Source: Corallium rubrum
Lineage: Eukaryota; Cnidaria; Anthozoa; Scleralcyonacea; Coralliidae
Direction of reading: 5' to 3'
DNA: 64,000 nucleotides
Assembly (NCBI GenBank): GCA_964035015.1
Contig: OZ036011.1
Location: 9,900,010 to 9,964,009, forward strand
Under the pieces are notes generated by a model. It was not told where the DNA came from. It saw only the letters and a list, made by a program, of their open reading frames with translations, and searched no databases. Both the position numbers and the translations under genes were made by a program. Shown one piece after another: positions 45,601-60,600 of the stretch (positions are counted from its first letter, which is position 1; every line of letters starts with the position of its first letter).

Positions 45601-48600
45601 TACGCTTCCCACCTGACTGGCTTTCGTACAAAAATTTCAGATTTTTTGTACGCTTCCCACCTGACTGGCTTTCGTACAAAAATTTAAGATTTTTTGTACG
45701 TACCCCACCTGACTGGCTTTAGTACAAAAATTTCAAATTTTTTGTGCGCTTCCCACCTGACTGGCTTTCGTACAAAAATTTCCGATTTTTTGTACGCTCC
45801 CCACCTGACTGGCTTTCGTACAAAAATTTCTGATTTTTTGTACGCTTCCCACCTGACTGGCTTTCGTACAAAAATTTGATATTTTTTGTACGCTCCCCAC
45901 CTGACTGGCTTTCGTACAAAAATTTTAGATTTTTTGTACGCTCCCCACCTGACTGGCTTTCGTACAAAAATTTTAGATTTTTTGTACGCTCCCCACCTGA
46001 CTGGCTTTCGTACAAAAATTTCAAATTTTTTGTACGCTTCCCACCTGACAGGCTTTCGTACAAAAATTTCAGATTTTTTGTACGCTTCCCACCTGACTGG
46101 CTTTCGTACAAAAATTTCAGAATTTTTGTACGCTCCTCACCTGACTGGCTTTCATACAAAAATTTGATATTTTTTGTACGCTCCCCACCTGACTGGCTTT
46201 CGTACAAAAATTTAAGATTTTTTGTACGCACCCCACCTGTCTGGCTTTAGTACAAAAATTTCAGATTTTTTGTACGCTTCCCACCTGACTGGCTTTTATA
46301 CAAAAATTTCAGATTTTTTGTACGCTTCCCACCTGACAGGCTTTCGTACAAAAATTTCAGATTTTTTGTACGCTTCCCACCTGACAGGCCTTCGTACAAA
46401 AATTTCAGATTTTTTGTACGCTTCCCACCTGACTGGCTTTCGTACAAAAATTTCAGATTTTTTGTACGCTTCCCACCTGACTTGCTTTCGTACAAAAATT
46501 TCAGATTTTTTGTACGCTTCCCACCTGACAGGCTTTCGTACAAAAATTTCAGATTTTTTGTACGCTTCCCACCTGACTGGCTTTCTTACTAAAATTTCAG
46601 ATTTTTTGTACGCTCCCCACCTGACTGGCTTTCGTACAAAAATTTTCGATTTTTTGTACGCTTCCCACCTGACTGGCTTTCGTACAAAAATTTCAGATTT
46701 TTTGTACGCTTCCCACCTGACAGGCTTTCGTACAAAAATTTCAGATTTTTTGTACGCTTCCCACCTGACTGGCTTTCGTACAAAAATTTCAGATTTTTTG
46801 TACGCTTCCCACCTGACTGGCTTTCGTACAAAAATTTCCGATTTTTTGTACGCTCCCCACCTGACTGGCTTTCGTACAAAAATTTGATATTTTTTGTACG
46901 CTCCCCACCTGACTGGCTTTCGTACAAAAATTTGATATTTTTTGTACGCTCCCCACCTGACTGGCTTTCGTACAAAAATTTTAGATTTTTTGTACGCTCC
47001 CCACCTGACTGGCTTTCGTTCAAAAATTTTAGATTTTTTGTACGCTCCCCACCTGACTGGCTTTCGTACAAAAATTTCAAATTTTTTGTACGCTTCCCAC
47101 CTGACAGGCTTTCGTACAAAAATTTCAGATTTTTTGTACGCTTCCCACCTGACTGGCTTTCGTACAAAAATTTCAGATTTTTTGTACGCTTCCCACCTGA
47201 CTGGCTTTCGTACAAAAATTTCAGATTTTTTGTACGCTCCCCACCTGACTGGCTTTCGTACAAAAATTTAAGATTTTTTGTACGCACCCCACCTGTCTGG
47301 CTTTAGTACAAAAATTTCAGATTTTTTGTACGCTCCCCACCTGACAGACTTTCGTACAAAAAATTTCAGATTTTTTGTACGCTTCCCACCTGACTGGCTT
47401 TTATACAAAAATTTCAGATTTTTTGTACGCTTCCCACCTGACTTGCTTTCGTACAAAAATTTCAGATTTTTTGTACGCTTCCCACCTGACAGGCTTTCGT
47501 ACAAAAAATTTCAGATTTTTTGTACGCTTCCCACCTGACTTGCTTTCGTACAAAAATTTCAGATTTTTGTACGCTTCCCACCTGACAGGCTTTCGTACAA
47601 AAATTTCAGATTTTTTGTACGCTTCCCACCTGACTGGCTTTCATACAGAAATTTCAGATTTTTTGTACGCTTCCCACCTGACTGGCTTTCGTACAGAAAT
47701 TTCTGATTTTTTGTACTCTCCCCACCTGACTGGCTTTTGTACAAAAATTTCAGATTTTTTGTACGCTCCCCACCTGACTGGCTTTCGTACAAAAATTTCA
47801 GATTTTTTGTACCCTCCCACCTGACTGGCTTTCGTACAAAAATTTTAGATTTTTTGTACACTCCCACCTGACTGGCTTTCGTACAAAAATTTCAGAGTTT
47901 TTGTACGCTTCCCACCTGACTGGCTTTCGTACAGAAATTTCAGATTTTTTGTACGCTCCCCACCTGACTGGCTTTCGTACAAAAATTTCAGATTTTTTGT
48001 ACGCTCCCCACCTGACTGGCTTTCGTACAAAAAATTTCAGATTTTTTGTACCCTCCCCACCTGACTGGCTTTCGTACAAAAATTTTAGATTTTTTGTACG
48101 CTCCCCACCTGACTGGCTTTCGTACAAAAATTTCAGAGTTTTTGTACGCTCCCCACCTGACTGGCTTTCGTACTGAAATTTCAGATTTTTTGTACGCTCC
48201 CCACCTGACTGGCTTTCGTACAAAAATTTCGATTTTTTGTACGCTCCCCACCTGACTGGCTTTCGTACAAAAATTTCAGATTTTTTGTACGCTTCCCACC
48301 TGACAGGCTTTCGTACAAAAATTTCCGATTTTTTGTACGCTCCCCACCTGACTGGCTTTCGTACAAAAATTTGATATTTTTTGTACGCTCCCCACCTGAC
48401 TGGCTTTCGTACAAAAATTTGATATTTTTTGTACGCTCCCCACCTGACTGGCTTTCGTACAAAAATTTCAGATTTTTTGTACGCTCCCCACCTGACTGGC
48501 TTTCGTACAAAAATTTCAGATTTTTTGTACGCTTCCCACCTGACAGGCTTTCGTACAAAAATTTCAGATTTTTTGTACGCTCCCCACCTGACTGGCTTTC

Positions 48601-51600
48601 GTACAAAAATTTCAGATTTTTTGTACGCTTCCCACCTGACAGGCTTTCGTACAAAAATTTCCGATTTTTTGTACGCTCCCCACCTGACTGGCTTTCGTAC
48701 AAAAATTTCAGATTTTTTGTACGCTCCCCACCTGACTGGCTTTCGTACAAAAATTTGATATTTTTTGTACGCTCCCCACCTGACTGGCTTTCGTACAAAA
48801 ATTTTAGATTTTTTGTACGCTCCCCACCTGACTGGCTTTCGTACAAAAATTTTAGATTTTTTGTACGCTCCCCACCTGACTGGCTTTCGTACAAAAATTT
48901 CAAATTTTTTGTACGCTTCCCACCTGACAGGCTTTCGTACAAAAATTTCAGATTTTTTGTACGCTTCCCACCTGACTGGCTTTCGTACAAAAATTTCAGA
49001 TTTTTTGTACGCTCCTCACCTGACTGGCTTTCATACAAAAATTTGATATTTTTTGTACGCTCCCCACCTGACTGGCTTTCGTACAAAAATTTAAGATTTT
49101 TTGTACGCACCCCACCTGTCTGGCTTTAGTACAAAAATTTCAGATTTTTTGTACGCTCCCCACCTGACAGACTTTCGTACAAAAAATTTCAGATTTTTTG
49201 TACGCTTCCCACCTGACTGGCTTTTATACAAAAATTTCAGATTTTTGTAGGCTTCCCACCTGACAGGCTTTCATAGAAAAATTTCAGATTTTTTGTACGC
49301 TTCCCACCTGACAGGCTTTCGTACAAAAATTTCAGATTTTTTGTACGCTTCCCACCTGACTGGCTTTCGTACAAAAATTTAAGATTTTTTGTACGCTCGC
49401 CACCTGACTGGCTTTCGTACAAAAATTTGATATTTTTTGTACGCTCCCCACCTGACTGGCTTTCGTACAAAAATTTCAGATTTTTTGTACGCTTCCCACC
49501 TGACAGGCTTTCGTACAAAAATTTCAGATTTTTTGTACGCTTCCCACCTGACAGGCTTTTCGTACAAAAATTTCAGATTTTTTGTACGCTCCCCACCTGA
49601 CTGGCTTTTGTACAAAAATTTCAGATTTTTTGTACGCTCCCCACCTGACTGGCTTTCGTACAAAAATTTCAGATTTTTTGTACGCTTCCCACCTGACAGG
49701 CTTTCGTACAAAAATTTCAGATTTTTTGTACGCTTCCCACCTGACTGGCTTTCGTACAAAAATTTCAGATTTTTTGTACGCTCCCCACCTGACTGGCTTT
49801 CGTACAAAAATTTCAGATTTTTTGTACGCTTCCCACCTGACTGGCTTTCGTACAAAAATTTCAGATTTTTTGTATGCTCCCCACCTGACTGGCTTTCGTA
49901 CAAAAATTTCAGATTTTTTGTACGCTTCCCACCTGACTGGCTTTCGTACAAAAATTTCAGATTTTTTGTACGCTTCCCACCTGACTGGCTTTCGTACAAA
50001 AATTTCAGATTTTTTGTACGCTCCTCACCTGACTGGCTTTCATACAAAAATTTGATATTTGTGGTACGCTCCCCACCTGACTGGCTTTCGTACAAAAATT
50101 TAAGATTTTTTGTACGCACCCCACCTGTCTGGCTTTAGTACAAAAATTTCAGATTTTTTGTACGCTCCCCACCTGACAGACTTTCGTACAAAAATTTCAG
50201 ATTTTTTGTACGCTTCCCACCTGACTGGCTTTTATACAAAAATTTCAGATTTTTGTAGGCTTCCCACCTGACTTGCTTTCGTACAAAATTTCAGATTTTT
50301 TGTACGCTTCCCACCTGACAGGCTTTCGTACAAAAATTTCAGATTTTTTGTACGCTTCCCACCTGACTGGCTTTCGTACAAAAATTTCCGATTTTTTGTA
50401 CGCTCCCTACCTGACTGGCTTTCGTACAAAAATTTGATATTTTTTGTACGCTCCCCACCTGACTGGCTTTCGTACAAAAATTTGATATTTTTTGTACGCT
50501 TCCCACCTGACTTGCTTTCGTACAAAAATTTCAGATTTTTTGTACGCTTCCCACCTGACTGGCTTTCGTACAGAAATTTCAGATTTTTTGTACGCTCCCC
50601 ACCTGACTGGCTTTTGTACAAAAATTTCAGATTTTTTGTACGCTCCCCACCTGACTGGCTTTCGTACAAAAATTTCAGATTTTTTGTACCCTCCCCACCT
50701 GACTGGCTTTCGTACAAAAATTTCAGATTTTTTGTACGCTCCCTACCTGACAGGCTTTCGTACAAAAATTTCAGAGTTTTTGTACGCTCCCCACCTGACT
50801 GGCTTTCGTACTAAAATTTCAGATTTTTTGTACGCTCCCCACCTGACTGGCTTTCGTACAAAAATTTTCGATTTTTTGTACGCTCCCCACCTGACTGGCT
50901 TTCGTACAAAAATTTCAGATTTTTTGTACGCTTCCCACCTGACAGGCTTTCGTACAAAAATTTCAGATTTTTTCTACGCTTCCCACCTGACTGGCTTTCG
51001 TACAAAAATTTCAGATTTTTTGTACGCTCCCCACCTGACTGGCTTTCGTACAAAAATTTCAGATTTTTTGTACGCTTCCCACCTGACTGGCTTTCGTACA
51101 AAAATTTCAGATTTTTTGTACGCTCCCCACCTGACTGGCTTTCGTACAAAAATTTCAGATTTTTTGTACGCTTCCCACCTGACAGGCTTTCGTACAAAAA
51201 TTTCAGATTTTTTGTACGCTCCCCACCTGACTGGCTTTCGTACAAAAATTTCAGATTTTTTGTACGCTTCCCACCTGACAGGCTTTCGTACAAAAATTTC
51301 CGATTTTTTGTACGCTCCCCACCTGACTGGCTTTCGTACAAAAATTTCAGATTTTTTGTACGCTTCCCACCTGACTGGCTTTCGTACAAAAATTTCAGAT
51401 TTTTTGTACGCTTCCCACCTGACTGGCTTTCGTACAAAAATTTCAGATTTTTTGTACGCTCCCCACCTGACTGGCTTTCGTACAAAAATTTTAGATTTTT
51501 TGTACGCTCCCCACCTGACTGGCTTTCGTACAAAAATTTCAAATTTTTTGTACGCTTCCCACCTGACAGGCTTTCGTACAAAAATTTCAGATTTTTTGTA

Positions 51601-54600
51601 CGCTTCCCACCTGACTGGCTTTCGTACAAAAATTTCAGATTTTTTGTACGCTCCTCACCTGACTGGCTTTCATACAAAAATTTGATATTTTTTGTACGCT
51701 CCCCACCTGACTGGCTTTCGTACAAAAATTTAAGATTTTTTGTACGCACCCCACCTGTCTGGCTTTAGTACAAAAATTTCAGATTTTTTGTACGCTTCCC
51801 ACCTGACTGGCTTTCGTACAAAAATTTCAGATTTTTTGTACGCTTCCCACCTGACTTGCTTTCGTACAAAAATTTCAGATTTTTTGTACGCTTACCACCT
51901 GACAGGCTTCCGTACAAAAATTTCAGATTTTTTGTACGCTTCCCACCTGACAGGCTTTCGTACAAAAATTTCAGATTTTTTGTACGCTTCCCACCTGACT
52001 GGCTTTCGTACAAAAATTTCAGATTTTTTGTACGCTTCCCACCTGACTGGCTTTCGTACAAAAATTTCAGATTTTTTGTACGCTCCCCACCTGACTGGCT
52101 TTCGTACAAAAATTTCAGATTTTTTGTACGCTTCCCACCTGACTTGCTTTCGTACAAAAATTTCAGATTTTTTGTACGCTTCCCACCTGACAGGCTTTCG
52201 TACAAAAATTTCAGATTTTTTGTACGCTTCCCACCTGACAGGCTTTCGTACAAAAATTTCAGATTTTTTGTACGCTCCCCACCTGACTGGCTTTCGTACA
52301 AAAATTTCAGATTTTTTGTACGATTCCCACCTGACTGGCTTTCGTACAAAAATTTCAGATTTTTTGTACGCTTGCCACCTGACTGGCTTTCGTACAAAAA
52401 ATTTCAGATTTTTTGTACGCTTCCCACCTGACTGGCTTTCGTACAAAAATTTCAGATTTTTTGTACGCTTCCCACCTGACTGGCTTTCGTACAAAAATTT
52501 CAGATTTTTTGTACGCTTCCCACCTGACAGGCTTTCTTACAAAAATTTCAGATTTTTTGTACGCTTCCCACCTGACTGGCTTTCGTACAAAAATTTCAGA
52601 TTTTTTGTACGCTTCCCACCTGACTGGCTTTCGTACAAAAATTTCAGATTTTTTGTACACTCCCCACCTGACTGGCTTTCGTACAAAAATTTCTGATTTT
52701 TTGTACGCTTCCCACCTGACTGGCTTTCGTACAAAAATTTCCGATTTTTTGTACGCTCCCACCTGACTGGCTTTCGTACAAAAATTTGAGATTTTTTGTA
52801 CGCTTCCCACCTGACTGGCTTTCGTACAAAAATTTCAGATTTTTTGTACGCTCCCCACCTGACTGGCTTTCGTACAAAAATTTCAGATTTTTTGTACGCT
52901 CCCCACCTGACTGGCTTTCGTACAAAAATTTCAGATTTTTTGTACGCTTCCCACCTGACTGGCTTTCGTACAAAAATTTGATATTTTTTGTACGCTCCCC
53001 ACCTGACTGGCTTTCGTACAAAAATTTGATATTTTTTGTACGCTCCCCACCTGACTGGCTTTCGTACAAAAATTTTAGATTTTTTGTACGCTCCCCACCT
53101 GACTGGCTTTCGTACAAAAATTTCAGAGTTTTTGTACGCTCCCCACCTGACTGGCTTTCGTACTAAAATTTCAGATTTTTTGTACGCTCCCCACCTGACT
53201 GGCTTTCGTACAAAAATTTTCGATTTTTTGTACGCTCCCACCTGACTGGCTTTCGTACAAAAAATTTCAGATTTTTTGTACGCTTCCCACCTGACTTGCT
53301 TTCGTACTAAAATTTCAGATTTTTTGTACGCTTCCCACCTGACAGGCTTTCGTACAAAAATTTCAGATTTTTTGTACGCTTCCCACCTGACTTGCTTTCG
53401 TACAAAAATTTCAGATTTTTTGTACGCTTCCCACCTGACAGGCTTTCGTACAAAAATTTCAGATTTTTTGTACGCTTCCCACCTGACTGGCTTTCGTACA
53501 AAAATTTCAGATTTTTTGTACGCTTCCCACCTGACTGGCTTTCGTACAAAAATTTCCGATTTTTTGTACGCTCCCCACCTGACTGGCTTTCGTACAAAAA
53601 TTTGATATTTTTTGTACTCTCCCCACCTGACTGGCTTTCGTACAAAAATTTAAGATTTTTTGTACGCACCCCACCTGTCTGGCTTTAGTACAAAAATCTC
53701 AGATTTTTTGTTCGTTCCCCACCTGACAGACTTTCGTACAAAAAATTTCAGATTTTTTGTACGCTTCCCACCTGACTGGCTTTTATACAAAAATTTCAGA
53801 TTTTTTGTACGCTTCCCACCTGACTTGCTTTCGTACAAAAATTTCAGATTTTTTGTACGCTTCCCACCTGACAGGCTTTCGTACAAAAATTTCAGATTTT
53901 TTGTACGCTTCCCACCTTACTTGCTTTCGTACAAAAATTTCAGATTTTTTGTACACTCCCCACCTGACTGGCTTTCGTACAAAAATTTCAGATTTTTTGT
54001 ACGCTTCCCACCTGACTGGCTTTCGTACAAAAATTTCCGATTTTTTGTACGCTCCCCACCTGACTGGCTTTCGTACAAAAATTTGATATTTTTTTAACGC
54101 TCCCCACCTGACTGGCTTTCGTACAAAAATTTGATATTTTTTGTACGCTCCCACCTGACTGGCTTTCGTACAAAAATTTTAGATTTTTTGTACGCTTCCC
54201 ACCTGACTGGCTTTCGTACAAAAATTTCAGATTTTTTGTACGCTTCCCACCTGACTGGCTTTCGTACAAAAATTTCTGATTTTTTGTATGCTTCCCACCT
54301 GACTGGCTTTCGTACAAAAATTTCCGATTTTTTGTACACTCCCACCTGACTGGCTTTCGTACAAAAATTTCAGATTTTTTGTACGCTTCCCACCTGACTG
54401 GCTTTCGTACAAAAATTTCCGATTTTTTGTACGCTTCCCACCTGACAGGCTTTCGTACAAAAATTTCAGATTTTTTGTACGCTTCCCACCTGACTGGCTT
54501 TCGTACAAAAATTTCAGATTTTTTGTACGCTCCCCACCTGACTGGCTTTCGTACAAAAATTTTAGATTTTTTGTACGCTCCCCACCTGACTGGCTTTCGT

Positions 54601-57600
54601 ACAAAAATTTCCGATTTTTTGTACGCTCCCCACCTGACTGGCTTTCGTACAAAAATTTTCGATTTTTTGTACGCTCCCCACCTGACTGGCTTTCGTACAA
54701 AAATTTGATATTTTTTGTACGCTCCCCACCTGACTGGCTTTCGTACAAAAATTTCAGATTTTTTGTACGCTTCCCACCTGACTGGCTTTCGTACAAAAAT
54801 TTCAGATTTTTTGTACGCTTCCCACCTGACTGGCTTTCGTACAAAAATTTCAGATTTTTTGTACACTCCCCACCTGACTGGCTTTCGTACAAAAATTTCA
54901 GATTTTTTGTACGCTTCCCACCTGACTGGCTTTCGTACAAAAATTTCCGATTTTTTGTACGCTCCCCACCTGACAGGCTTTCGTACAAAAATTTGATATT
55001 TTTTGTACGCTTCCCCACCTGACTGGCTTTCGTACAAAAATTTGATATTTTTTGTACGCTCCCACCTGACTGGCTTTCGTACAAAAATTTTAGATTTTTT
55101 GTACGCTTGCCACCTGACTGGCTTTCGTACAAAAATTTCTGATTTTTTGTTCCCACCTGTCTGGCTTTCGTACAAAAATTTCAGATTTTTTGTACGCTTC
55201 CCACCTGACTTGCTTTCGTACAAAAATTTCAGATTTTTTGTACGCTTCCCACCTGACAGGCTTTCGTACAAAAATTTCAGATTTTTTGTACGCTTCCCAC
55301 CTGACTGGCTTTCGTACAAAAATTTCAGATTTTTTGTACGCTTCCCACCTGACTGGCTTTCGTACAAAAATTTCAGATTTTTTGTACACTCCCCACCTGA
55401 CTGGCTTTCGTACAAAAATTTCAGATTTTTTGTACGCTTCCCCCTGACTGGCTTTCGTACAAAAATTTCCGATTTTTTGTACGCTCCCCACCTGACTGGC
55501 TTTCGTACAAAAATTTGATATTTTTTGTACGCTTCCCACCTGACAGGCTTTCGTACAAAAATTTCAGATTTTTTGTACGCTTCCCACCTGACTGGCTTTC
55601 GTACAAAAATTTCAGATTTTTTGTACGCTTCCCACCTGACAGGCTTTCGTACAAAAATTTCAGATTTTTTGTACGCTTCCCACCTGACTGGCTTTCGTAC
55701 AAAAATTTCAGATTTTTTGTACGCTTCCCACCTGACTGGCTTTCGTACAAAAATTTCAGATTTTTTGTACGCTCCCCACCTGACTGGCTTTCGTACAAAA
55801 ATTTCAGATTTTTTGTACGCTTCCCACCTGACAGGCTTTCGTACAAAAATTTCAGATTTTTTGTACGCTTCCCACCTGACTGGCTTTCGTACAAAAATTT
55901 CAGATTTTTTGTACGCTCCCCACCTGACTGGCTTTCGTACAAAAATTTGAGATTTTTTGTACGCACCCCACCTGTCTGGCTTTAGTACAAAAATTTCAGA
56001 TTTTTTGTACGCTTCCCACCTGACAGCTTTCGTACAAAAATTTCAGATTTTTTGTATGCTCCCACCTGACAGGCCTTCGTACAAAAATTTCAGATTTTTT
56101 GTACGCTTCCCACCTGACTGGCTTTCGTACAAAAATTTCAGATTTTTTGTACACTCCCCACCTGACTGGCTTTCGTACAAAAATTTCAGATTTTTTGTAC
56201 GATCCCCACCTGACAGGCTTTCGTACAAAAATTTCAGATTTTTTGTACGCTCCCCACCTGACTGGCTTTCGTACAAAAATTTCAGATTTTTTGTACGATT
56301 CCCACCTGACAGGCTTTCGTACAAAAATTTCAGATTTTTTGTACGCTCCCCACCTGACTGGCTTTCGTACAAAAATTTCAGATTTTTTGTACGCTCCCCA
56401 CCTGACTGGCTTTCGTACAAAAATTTCAGATTTTTTGTACGCTTCCCACCTGACTGGCTTTCGTACAAAAATTTCAGATTTTTTGTACGCTTCCCACCTG
56501 ACTGGCTTTCGTACAAAAATTTCAGATTTTTTGTACGATTCCCACCTGACTGGCTTTCGTACAAAAATTTCAGATTTTTTGTACGCTTCCCACCTGACAG
56601 GCTTTCGTACAAAAATTTCAGATTTTTTGTACGATTCCCACCTGACAGGCTTTCGTACAAAAATTTCAGATTTTTTGTACGATTCCCACCTGACTGGCTT
56701 TCGTACAAAAATTTGATATTTTTTGTACGCTCCCACCTGACTGGCTTTCGTACAAAAATTTTAGATTTTTTGTACGCTCCCCACCTGACTGGCTTTCGTA
56801 CAAAAATTTTAGATTTTTGTACGCTCCCACCTGACTGGCTTTCATACAAAAATTTCAGATTTTTTGTACACTACGCACCTGACAGGCTTTCGTACAAAAA
56901 TTTCAGATTTTTTGTACGCTTCCCACCTGACTGGCTTTCGTACAAAAATTTCAGATTTTTTGTACGCTCCCCACCTGACAGGCTTTCGTACAAAAATTTC
57001 AGATTTTTTGTACGCTCCCCACCTGACTGGCTTTCGTACAAAAATTTCAGATTTTTTGTACGCACCCCACCTGTCTGGCTTTAGTACAAAAATTTCAGAT
57101 TTTTTGTACGCTCCCCAGCTGACTGGCTTTCGTACAAAAATTTCAGATTTTTTGTACGCTTCCCACCCGACACGCTTGAGTACAAAAATTTCAGATTTTT
57201 TGTACGCTTCCCACCTGACTGGCTTTCGTACAAAAATTTCAGATTTTTTGTACGCTTCCCACCTGACTTGCTTTCGTACAAAAATTTCAGATTTTTTGTA
57301 CGCTTCCCACCTGACAGGCTTTCGTACAAAAATTTCAGATTTTTTGTACGCTTCCCACCTGACTGGCTTTTATACAAAAATTTCAGATTTTTTGTACGCT
57401 CCCCACCTGACTGGCTTTCGTACAAAAATTTCCGATTTTTTGTACGCTCCCCACCTGACTGGCTTTCGTACAAAAATTTTCGATTTTTTGTACGCTCCCC
57501 ACCTGACTGGCTTTCGTACAAAAATTTGATATTTTTTGTACGCTCCCCACCTGACTGGCTTTCGTACAAAAATTTCAGATTTTTTGTACGCTCCCCACCT

Positions 57601-60600
57601 GACTGGCTTTCGTACAAAAATTTCAGATTTTTTGTACCTCCCCACCTGACTGGCTTTCGTAGAAAAATTTTAGATTTTTTGTACGCTCCCCACCTGACTG
57701 GCTTTCGTACAAAAATTTGATATTTTTTGTACGCTCCCCACCTGACTGGCTTTCGTACAAAAATTTAAGATTTTTTGTACGCACCCCACCTGTCCTGGCT
57801 TTAGTACAAAAATTTCAGATTTTTTGTACGCTCCCCACCTGACTGGCTTTCGTACAAAAATTTCAGATTTTTTGTACGCTTCCCACCTGACAGGCTTTCG
57901 TACAAAAATTTCAGATTTTTTGTACACTCCCCACCTGACTGGCTTTCGTACAAAAATTTCAGATTTTTTGTACGCTCCCCACCTGACTGGCTTTCGTACA
58001 AAAATTTCCGATTTTTTGTACGCTCCCCACCTGACTGGCTTTCGTACAAAAATTTCAGATTTTTTGTACGCTCCCCACCTGACTGGCTTTCGTACAAAAA
58101 TTTCAGATTTTTTGTACGCTTCCCACCTGACTGGCTTTCGTACAAAAATTTCAGATTTTTTGTACGCTCCCCACCTGACTGGCTTTCGTACAAAAATTTC
58201 AGATTTTTTGTACGCTCCCCACCTGACTGGCTTTCGTACAAAAATTTCAGATTTTTTGTACGCTTCCCACCTGACTGGCTTTCGTACAAAAATTTCAGAT
58301 TTTTTGTACGCTCCCCACCTGACTGGCTTTCGTACAAAAATTTTAGATTTTTTGTACGCTCCCCACCTGACTGGCTTTTATACAAAAATTTCAGATTTTT
58401 TGTACGCTTCCCACCTGACTGGCTTTCGTACAAAAATTTCAGATTTTTTGTACGATTCCCACCTGACTGGCTTTCGTACAAAAATTTGATATTTTTTGTA
58501 CGCTTCCCACCTGACTGGCTTTCGTACAAAAATTTAAGATTTTTTGTACGCACCCCACCTGTCTGGCTTTAGTACAAAAATTTCAGATTTTTTGTACGCT
58601 CCCAGCTGACAGACTTTTCGTACAAAAATTTCAGATTTTTTGTACGCTCCCACCTGACAGACTTTCGTACAAAAATTTCAGATTTTTTGTACGCTTCCCA
58701 CCTGACTGGCTTTCGTACAAAAATTTCAGATTTTTTGTACGCTCCCCACCTGACTGGCTTTCGTACAAAAATTTCAGATTTTTTGTACGCTTCCCACCTG
58801 ACAGGCTTTCGTACAAAAATTTCAGATTTTTTGTACGCTCCCCACCTGACTGGCTTTCGTACAAAAATTTCAGATTTTTTGTACGCTCCCCACCTGACTG
58901 GCTTTCGTACCAAAATTTGATATTTTTTGTACGCTCCCACCTGACTGGCTTTCGTACAAAAATTTTAGATTTTTTGTACGCTCCCACCTGACTGGCTTTC
59001 GTACAAAAATTTCCGATTTTTTGTACGCTCCCCACCTGACTGGCTTTCGTACAAAAATTTTCGATTTTTTGTACGCTCCCACCTGACTGGCTTTCGTACA
59101 AAAATTTGATATTTTTTGTACGCTCCCCACCTGACTGGCTTTCGTACAAAAATTTCAGATTTTTTGTACGCTCCCCACCTGACTGGCTTTTATACAAAAA
59201 TTTCAGATTTTTTGTACGCTTCCCACCTGACTGGCTTTCGTACAAAAATTTCCGATTTTTGTACGCTCCCCACCTGACTGGCTTTCGTACAAAAATTTGA
59301 TATTTTTTGTACGCTCCCCACCTGACTGGCTTTCGTACAAAAATTTCAGATTTTTTGTACGCTTCCCACCTGACAGGCTTTCGTACAAAAATTTTAGATT
59401 TTTTGTACGCTCCCCACCTGACTGGCTTTCATACAAAAATTTCAAATTTTTTGTACGCTTCCCACCTGACAGGCTTTCGTACAAAAATTTCAGATTTTTT
59501 GTACGCTTCCCACCTGACTGGCTTTCGTACAAAAATTTCAGATTTTTTGTACGCTCCTCACCTGACTGGCTTTCATACAAAAATTTGATATTTTTTGTAC
59601 GCTCCCCACCTGACTGGCTTTCGTACAAAAATTTAAGATTTTTTGTACGCACCCCACCTGTCTGGCTTTAGTACAAAAATTTCAGATTTTTTGTACGCTC
59701 CCCAGCTGACTGGCTTTCGTACAAAAATTTCAGAGTTTTTGTACGCTTCCCACCTGACTGGCTTTTATACAAAAATTTCAGATTTTTTGTACGCTTCCCA
59801 CCTGACTGGCTTTTATACAAAAATTTCAGATTTTTTGTACGCTTCCCACCTGACTTGCTTTCGTACAAAAATTTCAGATTTTTTGTACGCTTCCCACCTG
59901 ACAGGCTTTCGTACAAAAATTTCAGATTTTTTGTACGCTTCCCACCTGACTGGCTTTTGTACAAAAATTTCAGATTTTTTGTACACTCACCCACCTGACT
60001 GGCTTTCGTACAAAAATTTCAGATTTTTTGTACCCTCCCACCTGACTGGCTTTCGTAGAAAAAAATTTTAGATTTTTTGTACGCTCCCCACCTGACTGGC
60101 TTTCGTACAAAAATTTGATATTTTTTGTACGCTCCCCACCTGACTGGCTTTCGTACAAAAATTTAAGATTTTTTGTACGCACCCCACCTGTCTGGCTTTA
60201 GTACAAAAATTTCAGATTTTTTGTACGATTCCCACCTGACAGGCTTTCGTACAAAAATTTCAGATTTTTTGTACGCTTCCCACCTGACAGGCTTTCGTAC
60301 AAAAATTTCAGATTTTTTGTACGCTTCCCACCTGACAGGCTTTCGTACAAAAATTTCAGATTTTTTGTACGCTCCCCACCTGACTGGCTTTCGTACAAAA
60401 ATTTCAGATTTTTTGTACGCTTCCCACCTGACTGGCTTTCGTACAAAAATTTCCGATTTTTTGTACGCTCCCCACCTGACTGGCTTTCGTACAAAAATTT
60501 GATATTTTTTTTACGCTCCCCACCTGACTGGCTTTCGTACAAAAATTTGATATTTTTGTACGCTCCCCACCTGACTGGCTTTCGTACAAAAATTTTAGAT